Origin: an uncultured Clostridia bacterium
GTDB lineage: Bacteria; Bacillota; Clostridia; Oscillospirales; CAG-272
Reading direction: 5' to 3'
Length of the DNA: 15,642 nucleotides
NCBI GenBank assembly: GCA_945485605.1
Contig: CALYSG010000026.1
Coordinates: 1 to 15,642 of the forward strand
In this document: positions 1 through 7,921 of the stretch, in pieces
Position numbering within the stretch: the stretch's first letter is position 1
How the letters are laid out: each line of letters opens with the position of its first letter
The notes under the pieces: model-generated
Database searches by the model: none
Told to the model about the DNA's origin: nothing
What the model saw: the letters and a program-made list of their open reading frames with translations, nothing else
Made by a program: the position numbers and the translations under genes

Positions 1-1
1 A

Positions 2-30
2 TTGACAAGAACTTGAAATGATGATATAAT
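2..30 (+). promoter_or_regulatory. Perfect sigma-A promoter reading rightward into a terminator
   Basis: TTGACA at 2-7, a 17-base spacer and TATAAT at 25-30, preceded by TGA so that it is also an extended -10. Transcription would start near 38. The only thing downstream is the hairpin terminator at 63-91, so any transcript would be about 54 nt unless the terminator leaks, in which case it would be antisense to the oxidoreductase gene. No coding start with a ribosome site lies between promoter and hairpin. The promoter match is seen directly; activity is inferred. Confidence 0.7.
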
Positions 31-62
31 AGCAATCGTCAAATCGTCTACTCTACGAATAC

Positions 63-91
63 AAAAAGAGCCTCGCACGAGGCTCTTTTTT
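63..91. terminator. Bidirectional Rho-independent terminator
   Basis: A perfect 13-bp inverted repeat (63-75 with 78-90, closing bases CG-CA-CG) has an A5 run on the left and a T6 run on the right. It lies about 20 bases past the stop codon of the minus-strand oxidoreductase and would terminate that gene. Its symmetry means it also works for transcripts from the promoter at 2-30. Confidence 0.88.
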
Positions 92-111
92 GATGCTTGC
101 GCCGTATTTTT

Positions 112-1419
112 TCAGATAACGCCGCCGCGAGAGAGAAGAACTGCACGCAGCTCGTCGGTGTCGACCTTCGTGACCGGACAATCTCCGTTATCACACGCAA
201 GGGATGCCGCAACGCCGGCAGCCTCACCGAGCGCCATCGCCGTTCCCTGCACCCTTATCGAGGCGAACGCCGTCATATCGGCGGAAATGCTCCTTCCCGC
301 AACGATAAGGTTTTCCGAGCTCTCCGACACAAGGCTTCTGTAAGGTACCGACGCGGGCTGTTTGAGCGAGCGGCAGACCTGCTTCTGATCCGAGGTGCTG
401 TGAATATCGATCGGGTGCGAGCATTTTGCGACCGTATCCGGGAAATAATAGCCGGAGAGGTACTCATCCGCCGTCAGAATGTGCACGCCCTCAAGGTGCC
501 GTGTCTCGCGCACCCCGGCATTGATACCCGATGACACGATGTTGCAGTTCTTGAATTCGGGATAAGCCTCTTTCATAAGTCCGACGATCGCGAACATATC
601 CTCGCGAAGCTGAGATTCCGCCGCCGTCATAGCATCACGGTCGGTCGCGTCAGCCGCCGCACGTGTTACGTTAACCGCGAGCGCGTTCCCCGTGACCGTC
701 ACATTGAACCAAGGTCCGCCGAACTGCGGTGCCTTGCCCTCCTCGTACTTCTCGCTGAGATAGTTATGAATGACGTCGTTGACCGAGCGTTTCTGCCCTT
801 TCCCGTCGTGATGTATGCAGTTTTTCAGCAGGTCGGTCGTCGCGTCGACTCCGTCAAGCAGGAAACAGAGCGACATGGGCTGAAGACCTCTCTCGACCTT
901 CTGCATAGGCAGACCCGCGCGGAAGGCTATATCCGCATCGCCCGTCGCATCGACAAAGTATTTTCCGGCGACAGCCTCGGTGCCGTTTTTCGACTCTGTG
1001 ATGACCGCATTTACCCTCTTTCCCTCGGTCAGGCAGTCGGAAATGAAGGTATTCGTGTATAGCGTTACTCCCGCCTCGCGTACCATTCGCGCGGCGATAA
1101 GCTTATAGTACTCGGGATCAAACGATATATGACCGTGCGGCAGCTCGGCAATCGCCGCACCCGCATCTATCATTTTATTTATGAATTCCCAAGTGATCCC
1201 ACCGACGACGCGCTCACCGCGAAGGTGCACTCCGCTTATCGGCAGGACATATCCGGAGGTCGCTGTTCCTCCGAGAAAGCCGTAACGCTCGATAAGTGCC
1301 GTTTTCTTTCCGCATCTTGCTGCCGAGACCGCCGCTATCCAGCCCGCGGGACCTCCGCCGCAGACCACTACGTCATATTCGCCGACGACGGGAACGTTCT
1401 TTTCGATTTTTATTGTCAT
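112..1419 (-). CDS. FAD-dependent oxidoreductase (FAD_oxidored type)
   Basis: A 435-residue soluble flavoprotein with no signal peptide. The N-terminal Rossmann dinucleotide-binding motif GGGPAG is at residues 21-26, and the acidic residue for the ribose of FAD is E44 at the end of the second strand. The C-terminal FAD-contact region (about 370-408, NLIVAGRSIS then GTAMALGEAAG) is typical of the FAD_oxidored family (PF12831). The substrate is unknown; relatives act on small organic molecules and often sit beside sugar-degradation genes. The ATG at 1419 is preferred because GAGGTGA lies 5 bases before it; an in-frame GTG at 1428 falls inside that ribosome site and is rejected. The gene is a single-gene unit: its own promoter (1452-1480) follows a terminator, and it ends in the terminator at 63-91. 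Confidence 0.88.
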   Translation of the reverse strand: MTIKIEKNVPVVGEYDVVVCGGGPAGWIAAVSAARCGKKTALIERYGFLGGTATSGYVLPISGVHLRGERVVGGITWEFINKMIDAGAAIAELPHGHISFDPEYYKLIAARMVREAGVTLYTNTFISDCLTEGKRVNAVITESKNGTEAVAGKYFVDATGDADIAFRAGLPMQKVERGLQPMSLCFLLDGVDATTDLLKNCIHHDGKGQKRSVNDVIHNYLSEKYEEGKAPQFGGPWFNVTVTGNALAVNVTRAAADATDRDAMTAAESQLREDMFAIVGLMKEAYPEFKNCNIVSSGINAGVRETRHLEGVHILTADEYLSGYYFPDTVAKCSHPIDIHSTSDQKQVCRSLKQPASVPYRSLVSESSENLIVAGRSISADMTAFASIRVQGTAMALGEAAGVAASLACDNGDCPVTKVDTDELRAVLLSRGGVI

Positions 1420-1451
1420 ACAGATCACCTCAACTACGTTTTTCAGGATAT

Positions 1452-1480
1452 ATTATACTCTTTTTCCTTCCTTTTGTCAA
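1452..1480 (-). promoter_or_regulatory. Sigma-A promoter of the FAD oxidoreductase
   Basis: On the minus strand, TTGACA (1475-1480), a 17-base spacer and TATAAT (1452-1457) are both perfect. The box sits only 3 bases from the terminator hairpin of the upstream gene, so the oxidoreductase is transcribed independently. The 5' leader is about 25 bases. Confidence 0.85.
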
Positions 1481-1483
1481 TGC

Positions 1484-1516
1484 AAAAAGGCTGTCGCCGA
1501 GGGCGACAGCCTTTTT
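1484..1516. terminator. Bidirectional-looking terminator between surface protein and oxidoreductase
   Basis: A perfect 15-bp inverted repeat (1484-1498 and 1502-1516, loop GAG) has A5/T5 ends forming part of the stem. It lies 31 bases past the stop codon of the minus-strand surface protein gene and isolates it from the oxidoreductase promoter. Confidence 0.9.
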
Positions 1517-1546
1517 ATAGGTTTGATCTTATGCTTATAAGGTCAA

Positions 1547-3310
1547 TCAGAATTTCTTCTTGACTACCACGAATGCAGCGCCGCCGACGAGGACTGCCGC
1601 GAGAGCAGCAACTGTCGTGAATCCGCCGCAACCTGCGCAACCCTGATCATTTCCGGCATTTCCGGTAGTGGTGTTGGGCTTGTCGGTTGTGGGAGCCTTT
1701 GTGGTGTTGTTGGGCTTATCTGTTGTGGTCGCCTCGGGCCCGCTGGTATATTCGGGCTCAGTATCTTCGGGCTCGGTATCTTCGACCTCTTCGGTCGTGG
1801 TGGTGATTATGATATCGGTATTGTCTTTGGCAAGACGTGCCGCACGCTTTGCAGCGTCGAACTCAAATACACCATCCTTCAGGACCATAACGTCCTTCTC
1901 GGAATCATCAAGAGCCGATGCGTTGAGAGCGGTGTTAAGAGTGGTGAGAACGGTTCCGAACTCTTCCTCGGTGCAGAGCTTAACGCCTTCGTGACGGTTT
2001 GCGATCGGGATAATCTGGTCAACGTTCTTCTCAGCAGTCGCATAGGAGTACCACTCGGTGGTGCCGTAATCGCAGAAGTAGAGGTTCTCGATGGGCATTG
2101 TGAGCGTCTTTGCGCTGGAGCAACCGAGAACGCACTTGTAGAGCTTGAGAGAACCGTCAGCAGGATCGTTGACGATGGCATTTTCATTCGCAAGGATTTT
2201 ACCCTTAGCGACGCAGTGTCTATAGGAGTTGTAAGCCGAGTTCGAGTAACCGGTCAGAAGTCCGACATAAGCGGTTCCGATGGACCCGTCAGCGTATGCG
2301 GGAAGTCCGGTGTAGACATCAGCCATAGAGATGCAGCCTTCCATCGTCCAATATGCGGATGAAGTGCCGGCCCAGCAGTATCCGAACATACCGCCGACAC
2401 GGTAGCCGCCCTTAATGGTACCGTAGTTTGCGCAACGGACTATGTAGTAAGTATCAACCTTGTTATTAGAGGAACCGAGGTAACCGAACATACCGCCGGC
2501 ATCGTATCCGCTGGTGATGTTACCGGTGTTTAAGCAGTCGTAAGCATCAACGTCAAAGGTCTTTCCGCCGTAACCGGGGTTGGCAGCAATACCTGCAGCT
2601 ACGCCGCGGTTCGACTTGTTGGAGATATTACCGCTGTTCTCGCAGAAGCTGAAAAATACGCGATAGCAACGTCCGACAATACCACCGGTGTAGACCGAGA
2701 AGTTGATTCCCTTCGTGATATTGGATTCGGAAGAATAGCTGTTCATAACGACATTATTCGTTATGTCCTTTGTATTCTTGCAGTTGATGAAGTAAAGTCT
2801 TGCATACTGATCGCCGTAACCGAGGAGGCCGCCGGCATACTTGCCGCCGCCGATGGTCTTCGGGTTGTTGTTTTCGTCGAATTCGATAACTTCGAGATCG
2901 GTGACTTCGATCTCAACATTAACGGTGATGTTGAGGAAGGTGATCTTGTCGCCTTCGGTAGCCTTGCGGGCTACGGCGCCGACGTCCTTTTTATCGGAGG
3001 TAATCTTACCCTCAAGGGTGAGGTCGCAGATACCGCCGTTGAAGTCCTCAAACATAGGAGCGGAGAGCTGGATCTTATGTCCATTGCCGTAGATCTCGCC
3101 GGTGAAGGCCTGTTCATAAGACTTTGTCAGGGTCAGATCGTTCTCGATCGAGTAATAGCCGTTAGGCTCCATAGCAAGGAACTCGGCTTCACTCGTGATC
3201 TTCTGCAATTCCGCAGCAGGTCTCTCGTACGTGGTAGCGGCGGAAGCGCCGATAACGACGATCGAAAGAATCATTGCGACGCTGAGAATGATTGCAAGTG
3301 TTTTACGCAT
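1547..3310 (-). CDS. Secreted GLUG-like repeat surface protein with Cys-motif C-terminal anchor
   Basis: 587 residues. A classical signal peptide (MRKT, hydrophobic core, cleavage after about A24/A25) is followed by Gly-rich repeats with recurring units such as YAGGLLGY, YTGGIVGR, DAGGMFGY and RVGGMFGY. These resemble the GLUG/beta-helix repeats of cell-surface adhesins and carbohydrate-facing proteins. Residues about 503-556 form a Thr/Pro/Glu-rich stalk. The end holds a GCAGCGGF motif (C558, C561), a hydrophobic segment (564-583) and KKKF, a sorting or anchor signal without LPXTG. The start is set at the ATG at 3310, which directly opens the signal peptide and has AGAGAGG 8 bases upstream; longer in-frame versions would put about 47 non-hydrophobic residues before it. 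The ligand is unknown. It is transcribed alone from 3381-3409 and ends at 1484-1516. Confidence 0.85.
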   Translation of the reverse strand: MRKTLAIILSVAMILSIVVIGASAATTYERPAAELQKITSEAEFLAMEPNGYYSIENDLTLTKSYEQAFTGEIYGNGHKIQLSAPMFEDFNGGICDLTLEGKITSDKKDVGAVARKATEGDKITFLNITVNVEIEVTDLEVIEFDENNNPKTIGGGKYAGGLLGYGDQYARLYFINCKNTKDITNNVVMNSYSSESNITKGINFSVYTGGIVGRCYRVFFSFCENSGNISNKSNRGVAAGIAANPGYGGKTFDVDAYDCLNTGNITSGYDAGGMFGYLGSSNNKVDTYYIVRCANYGTIKGGYRVGGMFGYCWAGTSSAYWTMEGCISMADVYTGLPAYADGSIGTAYVGLLTGYSNSAYNSYRHCVAKGKILANENAIVNDPADGSLKLYKCVLGCSSAKTLTMPIENLYFCDYGTTEWYSYATAEKNVDQIIPIANRHEGVKLCTEEEFGTVLTTLNTALNASALDDSEKDVMVLKDGVFEFDAAKRAARLAKDNTDIIITTTTEEVEDTEPEDTEPEYTSGPEATTTDKPNNTTKAPTTDKPNTTTGNAGNDQGCAGCGGFTTVAALAAVLVGGAAFVVVKKKF

Positions 3311-3380
3311 AACAATAACCTCTCTGTAAATGTAATCAAATTGCCTCATCCTTGACGGACTGCGGCTCATTTGTACTTGT

Positions 3381-3409
3381 ATTATATCAAGCAACGAGCC
3401 GATTGTCAA
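3381..3409 (-). promoter_or_regulatory. Sigma-A promoter of the surface protein gene
   Basis: On the minus strand, TTGACA (3404-3409), a 17-base spacer and TATAAT (3381-3386) with TGA in front form an extended -10. Both boxes are perfect, which suggests high expression. The 5' leader is about 65 bases. It is divergent from the promoter at 3499-3528. Confidence 0.85.
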
Positions 3410-3498
3410 GTTTTTTGAAATATCCCAAAGCAATTTCAGCATTTTGCACAATCCGCCTCAAAAAATATGGTTACAAACACGATTTTACTTTCTTTTGA

Positions 3499-3528
3499 TT
3501 GACAATTTGCAGTCCGTGACCTTATAAT
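3499..3528 (+). promoter_or_regulatory. Sigma-A promoter of the glycoside hydrolase/Fe-S protein operon
   Basis: TTGACA at 3499-3504, an 18-base spacer and TATAAT at 3523-3528. The leader to the ATG at 3564 is about 28 bases and carries GGAGGT at 3553-3558. No clear operator was found in the 90 bases separating it from the divergent surface-protein promoter. Confidence 0.8.
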
Positions 3529-3563
3529 TTTATAGTACAGTTTTCAAATCACGGAGGTATAAA

Positions 3564-6500
3564 ATGCTTTATCCGAAAACGCGTGAGTCCGAGCTCTCGG
3601 AAGAGCTTTTCCGCTCACCCACCTGCGAATACCGCTCCGCTCCCTTCTGGGCATGGAACTGCCGTCTTGAACGCGAAGAGCTCCTTCGCCAGGCAGACAT
3701 TCTGCGCGAGATGGGATTTGGCGGCTACCATATGCACGTCCGCTCGGGACTGTCTACCGAATATCTCGGCGATGAGTTCATGGATCTCATATCCGACTGT
3801 GTCAATAAAGCAAAAAAAGAAAAGCTGCTCGCGTGGCTATACGACGAGGACCGTTGGCCCTCGGGCTTTGCCGGCGGACTTGTGACAAAGGACGAAAAGT
3901 ACCGCATGAGGTATCTTCTCTTCACCGCCGTACCGTACGAAAAGGCGGGAGCCGATACCTCCGTCTACGCCAACGAGCAGAACCGCGCGAAGCGCTCGGG
4001 CGTTAACGCAAAGCTCCTTGCGCGCTACGATATCATCCTTGACGAGCAGGGCTGCCTTAAGGACTACCGGGTACTTGACGACGGCGAAGAGGCGCGCGGA
4101 TTATTAAGATACGCTTACATTGAATCTCCCCGTAACAGCCCGAGATACAACGGATTTACCTACGTCAATACTCTCGATAAGAAGGCGATCGACCGCTTTA
4201 TCGAAATAACTCATGAGAAGTATAAAGATAAAATAGGAAGCGAATTCGGCAAGACCGTACCCGCGATCTTTGCCGACGAGCCTCAGATGACCTTCAAGAC
4301 GACCATGAAGTCTCCCTTCTCGACCGACGACGTTACTCTTCCCTACACCGACGATCTCGAGGACAGCTTCAGAGAGGCTTACGGCTTTTCGCTGAAAGAG
4401 CACCTGCCCGAGCTGTTCTGGGAGCTTCCTGACGGAAAAGTATCATATGCAAGGTACTGCTATCACGATCACACGGCGGAGAGATTTGCAGAGGCTTTCT
4501 CGGACAACATAGGTGCCTGGTGCAAAGAAAACGGAATACTCTTCACGGGACATCTGATGAGAGAGCCCTCGCTCGATTCTCAGACCGCCGCCGTAGGAGA
4601 GACGATGAGACACTACCGCGGATTCACCATGCCGGGCATAGATATGCTTGCCTTCCGCCGCGAATACACGACGGCAAAGCAGGCGCAGTCCGCTGTCAAT
4701 CAGCAGGGGGCTGAGGGTATGCTCGACGAGCTGTACGGCGTTACCACATGGGATATGGATTTCCGCGGCTACAAGACCTCCGGCGACTGGCAGGCGGCTC
4801 TCGGTGTCACCGTACGCGTCCCGCATCTTTCATGGGTGTCGATGGAGGGCGAGGCTAAGCGCGACTACCCCGCATCCATAAACTATCAATCACCGTGGTA
4901 TAAGGAGTATTCCTACATAGAAGATCACTTCGCAAGAGTCAATACGGTCATGACACGCGGCAATCCCGTCGTAAGAGTGGGCGTGATCCACCCGATCGAG
5001 AGCTTCTGGCTATGTTGGGGCCCGAACTCGCAGACCGCGATGAAACGAGCGCAGCTTGACCGCGAATTTTCGGACCTCACCGAATGGCTGCTGTTCGGAG
5101 GCATCGACTTCGACTTTATCTGCGAATCGACGCTGCCAGCTATGAACAGAAGCGGAGAGGCACCCTTCACTGTCGGAGAAATGAAGTACGACGTCGTGAT
5201 CGTCCCGGGCTGTGAGACACTCAGGAGCACGACGCTCGAGCGCCTTGAAGCCTTCTCGCGTTCGGGCGGAAAGCTGATCTTCGCCGGACGCAAGCCGACG
5301 CTCCTCGACGCGAAGCCCTCGGATCGCCCCGCAAAGCTCTTCTCGGAGAGTACATCGGTCGAGTTCTCACGCACGGGACTGCTCGAAGCTCTCGAACCCT
5401 ACCGCACGGTAAAGCTCTCCACGGGCTCGGGCTCTCTGACCTCGAATTTCCTTTACCGCATGAGACGCGACGGCGATTCGCTGAATCTCTTCATCGCGCG
5501 CGGCAAGGAGCCCGCAAACCGCGACATCTCGAAGGCGGAGGGCATTAAGATAACCCTGCCGGGGCACTATAAAGTAAAGCTCTACGACACGCTCACGGGT
5601 AATATAAAGCCGATGGCGTACCGTCACGAGGGTGACTCGACGGTCATCTCGGCGAACCTGCATCAAGCGGACAGCCTGCTTCTCGGGCTGACCCCTTCGG
5701 AGGAAGCCTTCGTCGCTCCCGAAGCCTCCGCCAAGCCCACGGAAAGCCTAACTTTGCCGGTATGCTGCGAAAACCGCTATATCCTTGACGAGCCGAACGC
5801 GCTGCTGCTTGACCTTGCCGAATGGTCGGTAGATGACGAGCCGATGAAACCCGCCGAGGAGATACTCCGCATCGACACCGCCGTCAGAAAGCGTTTCGGA
5901 TGGACTCCCTGGGGCGGATCAGCCGACCAGCCGTGGTATATGCCGAAGAAGGCTCCCGACCATATCCTTCACCTGCGCTATACCTTCAGAAGCAAGGTCG
6001 GCCACTCCGCACCGCTGCTCGCAATAGAGAATCCCGAAACGGCTGAGGTGCGTTTCAACTCCCTGCCCGTAAACACCTCCTCGCCGGTCGGATACTATGT
6101 CGACAAGTCAATAAAGACGATAGTCCTTCCCGATATAAAAAGAGGCATCAACACTCTTGAAATAGATATGCCTTACGGTGAGGCGACCGCCGCCGAAAGA
6201 GTCTATATCCTCGGTAAATTTGCAGTAAATGTCAAAGGATATGATCTAACGGTCGACAGATTGCCTGATAAAATCGGATTCGGGGATATAACCTCGCAGG
6301 GACTTCCCTTCTACAGCGGAAAGCTGACCTACATTATTCCGATAAGCGCGAAAAAGGCAGGCAAGCTGCACGTGAGAGCGCCGAAATTCCGCGCAACGCT
6401 TCTGCGTGCGACTCTCGGAGAGGATAGCTTCCCGATAGCCATCGCACCTTATTCGGCGTGCTTCAACGTAAAGAGAGGAAGACGGGAACTTAAGCTCGAT

Positions 6501-6692
6501 GCCTACATACCACGCACGAACGGCTTCGGACCGATACACTGCGCCGATGAGAAGATCACCTACCAGAGCCCCGGTTGCTGGAGGACCTCGGGCGACTCGT
6601 GGAGCTACGAATACTGCCTCATGCCCGAGGGAGTTATAAGCTCTCCTGAAGTAAGACTCGATCACTACGGAAAGAAAGGTAAGAAAGAATGA
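3564..6692 (+). CDS. Large intracellular glycoside-hydrolase-like protein (GH106-like)
   Basis: 1042 residues without a signal peptide or membrane segment, so probably cytoplasmic and acting on imported oligosaccharides. The N-terminal part looks like the barrel of GH106-type (alpha-L-rhamnosidase-like) enzymes: PFWAWN at 27-32, a GFGGYHMHVRSGL region near 51-63, WLYDEDRWPSGFAGG at 91-105, and an acidic FADEP motif at 236-240 that could hold a catalytic carboxylate. Around residues 470-620 there is a Rossmann-like segment (VRVGVIHP, then DVVIVPGCETL) resembling the middle domain of GH42/GH106-type enzymes. The C-terminal third contains a beta-sandwich resembling a galactose-binding domain. 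Substrate specificity cannot be read from the sequence. The start has GGAGGT 5 bases upstream. The stop overlaps the next start (ATGA), so the two genes are translationally coupled. A specific rhamnosidase activity is uncertain. Confidence 0.72.
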   Translation: MLYPKTRESELSEELFRSPTCEYRSAPFWAWNCRLEREELLRQADILREMGFGGYHMHVRSGLSTEYLGDEFMDLISDCVNKAKKEKLLAWLYDEDRWPSGFAGGLVTKDEKYRMRYLLFTAVPYEKAGADTSVYANEQNRAKRSGVNAKLLARYDIILDEQGCLKDYRVLDDGEEARGLLRYAYIESPRNSPRYNGFTYVNTLDKKAIDRFIEITHEKYKDKIGSEFGKTVPAIFADEPQMTFKTTMKSPFSTDDVTLPYTDDLEDSFREAYGFSLKEHLPELFWELPDGKVSYARYCYHDHTAERFAEAFSDNIGAWCKENGILFTGHLMREPSLDSQTAAVGETMRHYRGFTMPGIDMLAFRREYTTAKQAQSAVNQQGAEGMLDELYGVTTWDMDFRGYKTSGDWQAALGVTVRVPHLSWVSMEGEAKRDYPASINYQSPWYKEYSYIEDHFARVNTVMTRGNPVVRVGVIHPIESFWLCWGPNSQTAMKRAQLDREFSDLTEWLLFGGIDFDFICESTLPAMNRSGEAPFTVGEMKYDVVIVPGCETLRSTTLERLEAFSRSGGKLIFAGRKPTLLDAKPSDRPAKLFSESTSVEFSRTGLLEALEPYRTVKLSTGSGSLTSNFLYRMRRDGDSLNLFIARGKEPANRDISKAEGIKITLPGHYKVKLYDTLTGNIKPMAYRHEGDSTVISANLHQADSLLLGLTPSEEAFVAPEASAKPTESLTLPVCCENRYILDEPNALLLDLAEWSVDDEPMKPAEEILRIDTAVRKRFGWTPWGGSADQPWYMPKKAPDHILHLRYTFRSKVGHSAPLLAIENPETAEVRFNSLPVNTSSPVGYYVDKSIKTIVLPDIKRGINTLEIDMPYGEATAAERVYILGKFAVNVKGYDLTVDRLPDKIGFGDITSQGLPFYSGKLTYIIPISAKKAGKLHVRAPKFRATLLRATLGEDSFPIAIAPYSACFNVKRGRRELKLDAYIPRTNGFGPIHCADEKITYQSPGCWRTSGDSWSYEYCLMPEGVISSPEVRLDHYGKKGKKE

Positions 6693-6889
6693 AGATAACA
6701 CTCAATCCAGACGGAGAGGTCGTCAAAGTCATAAAGGAAGGGCTCAGGCGCACGGGAGGCTACTGCCCCTGCCGCCGAGAAAAAAAGGAAGAGTACAAAT
6801 GTATGTGCAAGGAATTCAGGGATCAGATAGCCGATCCGGAATTCGAGGGCTACTGCCATTGCTTCCTTTATTATAAATCCAAAGATTGA
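6689..6889 (+). CDS. Ferredoxin:thioredoxin reductase catalytic-chain-like Fe-S protein
   Basis: 66 residues with three Cys pairs in the order known for the FTR catalytic subunit: CPC (26-28), CxC (38-40, here CMC) and CHC (56-58), followed by FLYY. In the plant enzyme four of these Cys bind a [4Fe-4S] cluster and two form the redox-active disulfide, passing ferredoxin electrons to thioredoxin. Here the spacing is X9 then X15, unlike the X16 then X8 of the plant protein, so this is the short bacterial form. The variable subunit is not present in the window. The ATG overlaps the hydrolase stop by 4 bases; a weak AAAGG lies about 9 bases upstream. The pairing with a sugar hydrolase is unexpected and its meaning is unknown. 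The gene ends at the terminator 6908-6939. Confidence 0.82.
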   Translation: MKITLNPDGEVVKVIKEGLRRTGGYCPCRREKKEEYKCMCKEFRDQIADPEFEGYCHCFLYYKSKD

Positions 6890-6907
6890 AGATCATGATA
6901 AGATCCG

Positions 6908-6939
6908 GTCCGGAGCCGATAAGGCTCCGGACGTTTTTT
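6908..6939 (+). terminator. Rho-independent terminator after the hydrolase/Fe-S operon
   Basis: A perfect 10-bp GC-rich stem (6908-6917 with 6923-6932), loop GATAA, then G and T6 at 6934-6939. It lies 18 bases past the stop and separates the operon from the sporulation genes. Confidence 0.92.
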
Positions 6940-6951
6940 ATCTTCTTACTG

Positions 6952-6980
6952 TCATATCCCGAAGACAAGCCTCATAGTAT
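6952..6980 (+). promoter_or_regulatory. Likely sigma-E promoter of the spoIIIA operon
   Basis: The sequence TCATATC (6952-6958) matches the sigma-E -35 (GHATATT) in 5 of 7 positions. After 14 bases CATAGTAT (6973-6980) resembles the -10 (CATACAHT). spoIIIA is sigma-E-dependent in Bacillus, and this is the only plausible start between the upstream terminator and spoIIIAA. No sigma-A boxes are seen in the gap. The motif is loose, so the call rests partly on context. Confidence 0.6.
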
Positions 6981-7039
6981 TTACTGACGTCGGACAGCCC
7001 CTGCCCGGCAAGTCTGAAAAGAAAGGATACCTTAAAGCC

Positions 7040-7921
7040 ATGGACAGAAACCTTCGGTATATACTCGGGCTTCTCCCGCACGGGATAGGCTCGGAGCTGT
7101 CGGGACTTGATCCCCCGTCCGCAGATGAGCTGAGGCTCAGAGTCGGGGGTGCCTGCACTCTCCTTGCGGGGGGAAAAAGATACATACTTCGCAGTCGCGT
7201 CAGCCGAGCGGAACTTTCGTCTGCCTTTATAAAAATGTGCGGTGGCTCAGTCTACTCTCACCGCGACACGATCTGCCGCGGATTCATAGCTCTCCCGGGA
7301 GGAATACGCGTGGGGCTATGCGGCTCGGCGGTGACCGAAAATGAAAACATCACCGCGGTTGCCGACATTTCGTCGCTCTGCGTCAGAATCCCTCACGACA
7401 TAAAGGGGGTCGGTGAGCCGGTATGCCGCCTTCTGCGCGAAAAGTCGGGCGGAGTGCTTGTTTACTCTCCACCCGGTGTCGGAAAGACTACGCTTCTGCG
7501 ATCGGTAATTATCCGGCTCGGAAGTGCTTCGCCGCCGACAGATATAGCGGTGATCGACACTCGCGGCGAACTCGGAGCCTCGCTTCCCGCATATCTCAGC
7601 GTAGATCTTCTGTCGGGTTATCCGCGAGGCGCGGGGATAGAATCGGCTACACGGACCCTCTCTCCGAAGCTGATAGTCTGCGACGAGATAGGGGGCAGTA
7701 CCTCGGAATGTCAAAGCATAATAGAGGCAAACAACTGCGGAGTGCCTCTCCTTGCCTCAGCACACGCGTCTTCGGTAGCGGAGCTTCTTCACCGCCCCGG
7801 TATCGCTATGCTTTGCGAGGCAGGGGTATTCTCAAATCTCGTCGGTATAAAGCGCTCGACGGGGCACGACTACCTTTACAGCGTCACGCCCGTCGTCAGA
7901 GAAAAAACGTTATGCAAATAA
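7040..7921 (+). CDS. spoIIIAA: Stage III sporulation protein AA, ATPase
   Basis: 293 residues. A cytoplasmic secretion-type ATPase of the mother cell that is thought to energise the SpoIIIA-SpoIIQ channel into the forespore. The Walker A loop is PPGVGKTT at 144-151 and Walker B is LIVCDE ending at D215-E216, with a conserved DTRGELGAS segment at 173-181 in between. Length is close to the Bacillus protein (about 307). The ATG has AAAGG at 7022-7026, 13 bases away, which is a wide spacing, but no better in-frame start exists. It is the first gene of the operon, behind the putative sigma-E promoter, and overlaps spoIIIAB by 10 bases. Confidence 0.95.
   Translation: MDRNLRYILGLLPHGIGSELSGLDPPSADELRLRVGGACTLLAGGKRYILRSRVSRAELSSAFIKMCGGSVYSHRDTICRGFIALPGGIRVGLCGSAVTENENITAVADISSLCVRIPHDIKGVGEPVCRLLREKSGGVLVYSPPGVGKTTLLRSVIIRLGSASPPTDIAVIDTRGELGASLPAYLSVDLLSGYPRGAGIESATRTLSPKLIVCDEIGGSTSECQSIIEANNCGVPLLASAHASSVAELLHRPGIAMLCEAGVFSNLVGIKRSTGHDYLYSVTPVVREKTLCK

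Noticed and set aside
1420..1428. GTG start three codons upstream for the FAD oxidoreductase
   Set aside because: The GTG lies within the GAGGTGA ribosome site that serves the ATG at 1419.
3311..3451. 47-residue N-terminal extension of the surface protein
   Set aside because: It would place non-signal residues before a textbook signal peptide, and it would overlap the promoter at 3381-3409.
7423..7911. Long upstream extension of the spoIIIAB frame
   Set aside because: It overlaps spoIIIAA completely in another frame; family similarity begins at the ATG at 7912.
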